Below are positions 25,901-27,400 of a DNA stretch of 27,400 nt, piece after piece. Position numbers and translations under genes: made by a program. The stretch covers positions 1 to 27,400 of the forward strand of contig CADWAF010004126.1 in assembly GCA_902984215.1 (NCBI GenBank), in the 5' to 3' direction. Origin of the DNA: Willaertia magna (lineage: Eukaryota > Heterolobosea > Eutetramitea > Acrasida > Naegleriidae). Positions within the stretch are counted from its first letter, which is position 1; the number at the start of each line of letters is the position of its first letter. A model generated the notes under the pieces. That model did no database searches, was not told the DNA's origin, and saw only the letters and a list, made by a program, of their open reading frames with translations.

Positions 25901-26809
25901 ATGAAAGAAGAAGAAGAAGCATATGTACAAATTACTTCCATTAAGCCATTCTATTCACGTGAAGAAGTAATTAGTTATTCTATTTTAAACACTGATACTT
26001 ACTTTAATGAAAATGTAAATATTAACAAATTTATATTTGAAACTCCATTTACTTTGGGTGGTAAGAAATCACATGGTAATATCACAGAACAATGTAAACG
26101 TAAAACTATTATTACAACAAAATTGGTTTTCCCTTCAATTTTAACAAGAAGTGAAATTGTCGACAAAGAAATCAAGGAATTAACACCAATTCAAAATGCA
26201 ACTGAAATTGTTGAAGGATCTGTTCAAAGATTAACTAATTTATCAATTGGTTATGATTCTACTCCATTATCACAATCTAATGACAATGATAACGATAAAT
26301 CTAATGTATTTAGATTTGGTAGAATTTTAGATGATGAATTTGATGTTGAAGAAGATTTTGTACCAACAACTGATCAATCTACCTCAGTTAATGAACAACA
26401 ACAACAAATTGAAGTTACTGGTCCATTAAGTCCAAGAGGCGCTAAGGAATCTAAAGCAAATAATAATAATTCTAATAATATTAGTAGTGGTGCAGATATT
26501 GGTCAATTACATTTAGTTTTATCTGGTGTAGTTATTCCTCAAGTTAATGAAGGTATTCCACATATTGTTAATTCTTTCCTTGGTCCAGAAGAAGTACATA
26601 AATATGATAGTAATGATGTTAACAAACTTAAAGAAGTTTGTATTGACTTTTTACGTGCATGTTATAAAGCAATTTTAATTTCTAATGAATACAGTAATGA
26701 TAATCAAAGACCTTTACACTTAAAGTTTGAAGAAGGTTATGCCACTTTAGTACAAGTTTTCCAAAGATGTATTGTAATCCCACTAGAATTACAATCTTTA
26801 CGTAAATAA
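19970..26809 (+). CDS. DOCK family Rho GTPase exchange factor, zizimin (DOCK-C/D)-like
   Basis: A single 6840-bp exon encodes 2279 residues. The N-terminal region has RIEPFFVSMSLVDLKTKSRI (about 290-310) and SPDISLYIRVYKILQGD (about 349-365), typical of DOCK-C/D proteins. The DHR-1 lipid-binding C2 domain starts with TLYVYPQQVAIG at about 541 and runs to about 675 (ITYHSRHPEFNDEFKIELP, KHHLLFTFIHVPCK). A helical-repeat middle follows, with a Gln-rich coiled coil at about 1237-1305 and a disordered Ser/Thr/Arg stretch at about 1390-1460. The DHR-2 exchange domain spans about 1690-2279 (AQEHIKYDRFVEASQCYIYIAG, GGKKSHGNITEQCKRKTI) and holds the nucleotide-sensor region VLSGVVIPQVNEG at about 2182-2194. 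An acidic Asn/Ser-rich insert of ~80 residues (about 2097-2178) precedes the sensor. The partner should be Rac or Cdc42. No PH domain is evident. Confidence 0.96.
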   Translation: MPTLVPSLSNLSSSSPNTNSNTTSPNSDNGLGNDGSSGSEEKLKYIISKSNFEQEYNKYKSNISKDVDYAKHYLFPEDLVKINDIPKTSSLDDSNNNNLTTSSVMKQVVGSISNIPHHIKEQFRYFESNHTITDYEQHGLFEKASLEKLKVRNKELHYEVDKKKTLLSSSSLDAAADTENNNNENSENDKNTNETLVYDVNEIVDNSDKCQTRIHGNLAYIKSGKQKLNKTMFVYDMCTQSLEYEWNGGAETQICRRTKDRKVALHYSPIYIELLDFLPKLFTEKFDSERIEPFFVSMSLVDLKTKSRISEEFHCDVNHLLSDESLKRLLSSTDNELNLIRNRAIFQIRDRSPDISLYIRVYKILQGDEDDSCEPYLRPEKCKDNKSKFSKNVNEYVNRMRPFIQPIAYSFVQLFESEDLVCPSEISQFYRTKGNMSDEQFFSIYSTGGGSSSSYVYDSLTNSVSKGKLKLFPATMKLKVIELSSDDYNDLKERMDKKNSIVEIDTSKYSNEFNVDSLKCTIIREMNISKLDYYKEYDNTLYVYPQQVAIGSGGLFNKNSKNISVRIELRVNDDNLDTPGLPLIFNRFNKQSTDIKTFYDYTSITYHSRHPEFNDEFKIELPTHITDKHHLLFTFIHVPCKTKEYTANKDDLAYKPHVGTILGYSMISLLDFSSPTKSRRKNTVTDYEDSGNPVGFNLGKLLSGIEQLPIYAEFSDKKGYMSERVKSTSKLYENGKPLFTVTFLPFSTIYPSDRALSHFFASLPLLINDNDMRDSMVFLQQDLMNTDIIGSGAAISSLLRRTMTDDSSVDGDDNSSPVLGSATPMLRGGGSAIMSSMNPEMIVRKYILELNDVSDLEIIHFLPSILNQLLRTVCTNMCFTHSMKNTQSAAFYAFLKVVDRVTIYCRNNGEDGGQKEDGSHFIQRNRLIKEYIEKIFINFTRCDSYVFIDLFKQWLSMLEDVQARRAKKSNMGKLLVTSSEHTEDTESKPSLVYSWVLFDLIYKSLTLYLKEKRLLNITDRSKFFLAGGNGRLIEFNNILSRFVKLLAIEVAYRSGASYNDAKIVSINFALFLRDLFNVMDRGIVLNNIEQYLNMASEQAENNGNLEVIQEFKYFAIHVIVDYEHYVPMSLPYVYVPNDKESDSDDAHVITDELQLCKNHFLCGLFIRWCIENITNKERVTRNRSTTLLRTLLTKHEYDKRYQSKEDQTSIANMYFAYVLYFMDIFHIFKKLSESKLSEIKKLVDKAKNEYQQKQNEYSKQQQELNQEQHQQQLKELEDSVQLSKKHYNDALTQFKDEKERTRLEKQQVLLSVIFIIYNMDRNLLLKWFEAESFKRKKVLFQILYMSVQVFQYSGRRKIEENHKLGIRANTNTGKSLDEAKTRLENLYTSLDRRIQPRSTTTTGRRNFKDRINFGNKNNSVRGGTLGYGTAGNTSSVNESTLPQLSMLNTRGTISGRPTAGFHSPVQLGESEKKIIDDLVLWESRLNVEISNCILSLMFDIVKKFNFTPIMELILNLQVNRKRNELELFHNIFHVLMLYFKTNQADCTYISLYYLLRVLIKKYRTTIFTSKNAEYIENLCKLVLRQCQSSLDRVRAEATALLYWMIKQNYLSDDLFNFTRTKIQLTVALSYLASEFESGVNIQLLRESFQIVSDYASADNSIPQVPTIVVKPQFKTFEIKHPKDVDEDDINNMPFGEQVKQLIERLRKTLLDTVQIEELKKSKADLESMCELYHRIASGYKHAPELSVTWFHNLAQEHIKYDRFVEASQCYIYIAGVVFEYLKLKRDKVIWGGQYCSEHKKVTELSQYLYNVSPYLRTENFAELKALFQRKKETTENQGPEFESHYFNRDGMINLLYSSIHYLLEDGYYEFVIEIYKLLLGLYEIEGNFKKLQSVYNDLSKLYSKISEPKSRSARLFGSYYKIYFFGKLFPSNLRDKEFVYKMPKTTRLNSLMEYLRNHFKFSKDLKIIADSVQITDNMKEEEEAYVQITSIKPFYSREEVISYSILNTDTYFNENVNINKFIFETPFTLGGKKSHGNITEQCKRKTIITTKLVFPSILTRSEIVDKEIKELTPIQNATEIVEGSVQRLTNLSIGYDSTPLSQSNDNDNDKSNVFRFGRILDDEFDVEEDFVPTTDQSTSVNEQQQQIEVTGPLSPRGAKESKANNNNSNNISSGADIGQLHLVLSGVVIPQVNEGIPHIVNSFLGPEEVHKYDSNDVNKLKEVCIDFLRACYKAILISNEYSNDNQRPLHLKFEEGYATLVQVFQRCIVIPLELQSLRK

Positions 26810-26914
26810 TTGTAATGTGTTGATGTAATTTAAATAAACAATTTATTGTAACAAAAAAGTTTGACATTGGTGTCACCTTAAACTTTACAAACAAAACATT
26901 ATTCTAACAAAAAA

Positions 26915-27400
26915 ATGCGTGTATTTGTTGGTGGGACTAACACTAAAGGACAATTAAATGGAATAACAGAAATTGTTGATGGAGATGGTAGCGAAGAAGA
27001 TAATGCCCCAAACAAAGATAAATTAATTGAAATGAAATTAAATTTTAAAATTAAACATATTGCTTGTGGATATTATCGCATTTTAATTTTAACACAACAT
27101 AATGAACTATTTGGTTGTGGTTCAAATAAAGAGGGAGAATTAGGTTTAAATGATTATATTAATAAACATAAATTTACAAAAATTGATACTTTACAATTTT
27201 TAGATAGTGATGATAAAATAAATAGTATTGCCTGTGGAGGTCATCATTCAGTATTATTGACAAAAAATAATAATTTATATTTAACTGGAAGAAAAATAGG
27301 TAAATTACTACAATTAAATACCTATAATTCTTTACAATTTAAGAAGTGTGATTTTAATTTTGACAAAATTAAATTAGTGAAATGCACATCTGGATTTACT
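26915..27400 (+). CDS. RCC1-repeat protein, C-terminus outside window
   Basis: The frame is open from an ATG (context AACAAAAAAATG) to the right edge, 162 codons. It starts directly with a beta-propeller blade, MRVFVGGTNTKGQLNG, and has RCC1-type blades at about 47-80 (IACGYYRILILTQHNELFGC, then SNKEGELGLND) and about 103-130 (IACGGHHSVLLTKNNNLYLT). RCC1-like propellers act as Ran exchange factors or as protein-interaction modules in many multi-domain proteins; which applies cannot be told without the missing part. It begins 105 bp downstream of the DOCK gene on the same strand, giving two putative exchange factors in tandem, probably by chance. Confidence 0.83.
   Translation, partial: MRVFVGGTNTKGQLNGITEIVDGDGSEEDNAPNKDKLIEMKLNFKIKHIACGYYRILILTQHNELFGCGSNKEGELGLNDYINKHKFTKIDTLQFLDSDDKINSIACGGHHSVLLTKNNNLYLTGRKIGKLLQLNTYNSLQFKKCDFNFDKIKLVKCTSGFT

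Noticed and set aside
1..27400. tRNA or rRNA genes, CRISPR arrays, transposons or viral insertions
   Set aside because: No B-box-like arms, rRNA motifs, regularly spaced repeats, terminal repeats, transposase or polymerase motifs were seen by eye.
1..27400. Assignment to Dictyostelium on the basis of Asn runs
   Set aside because: Intergenic DNA is less extremely AT-rich than expected there, and the PLS-type PPR suggests a heterolobosean instead; this remains a judgement, not proof.

Overview
This window looks like nuclear DNA from a compact, AT-rich protist genome, most likely a heterolobosean amoeba (Naegleria-like). The clues are long asparagine runs inside otherwise conserved proteins, rare short introns (four found, 65-124 nt, donors GTAAGT or GTATGT, acceptors AG), A-rich start contexts (usually AAAAATG), 55-150 bp gaps between genes, a PLS-type pentatricopeptide protein and the standard stop codons. 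Dictyostelium was considered, but the intergenic DNA here is less extremely AT-rich. The lineage is an inference; no marker gene fixes it.

Layout, left to right: a PPR protein (minus, cut by the left edge) divergent from a secreted vanin/biotinidase-type amidase (plus); a two-exon TGS/SAD-uridine kinase fusion (minus); NPRL2 of GATOR1 (plus); a small unknown gene and an Asn-rich nuclear-looking unknown gene (both plus); a two-exon HAUS4 augmin subunit (minus) head-to-head with MAD2 (plus), 71 bp apart; a small single-pass membrane protein (plus); a three-exon HGSNAT-like lysosomal acetyltransferase (minus) divergent from an F-box protein whose C-terminal half is a degenerate eEF1A/eRF3-like translation GTPase (plus); a broken mitochondrial-carrier relic (minus) abutting an unknown coiled-coil gene (plus); an intact mitochondrial carrier (minus); a secreted, extremely Lys-rich, internally duplicated protein (minus); a giant single-exon DOCK (zizimin-type) Rho-family exchange factor (plus); and the first 162 codons of an RCC1-repeat protein (plus, cut by the right edge).

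The genes do not form one pathway. HAUS4 and MAD2 are a notable pair: a spindle microtubule-nucleation subunit and a spindle checkpoint protein sharing one tiny promoter that holds an E2F-like site. The vanin-like amidase and HGSNAT-like enzyme point to secretory/lysosomal metabolism, and NPRL2 to amino-acid sensing at the lysosome. The most novel items are the F-box/pseudo-translation-factor fusion and the Lys-rich secreted protein. All introns, domain calls and homologies were worked out by eye and have not been checked by database search.
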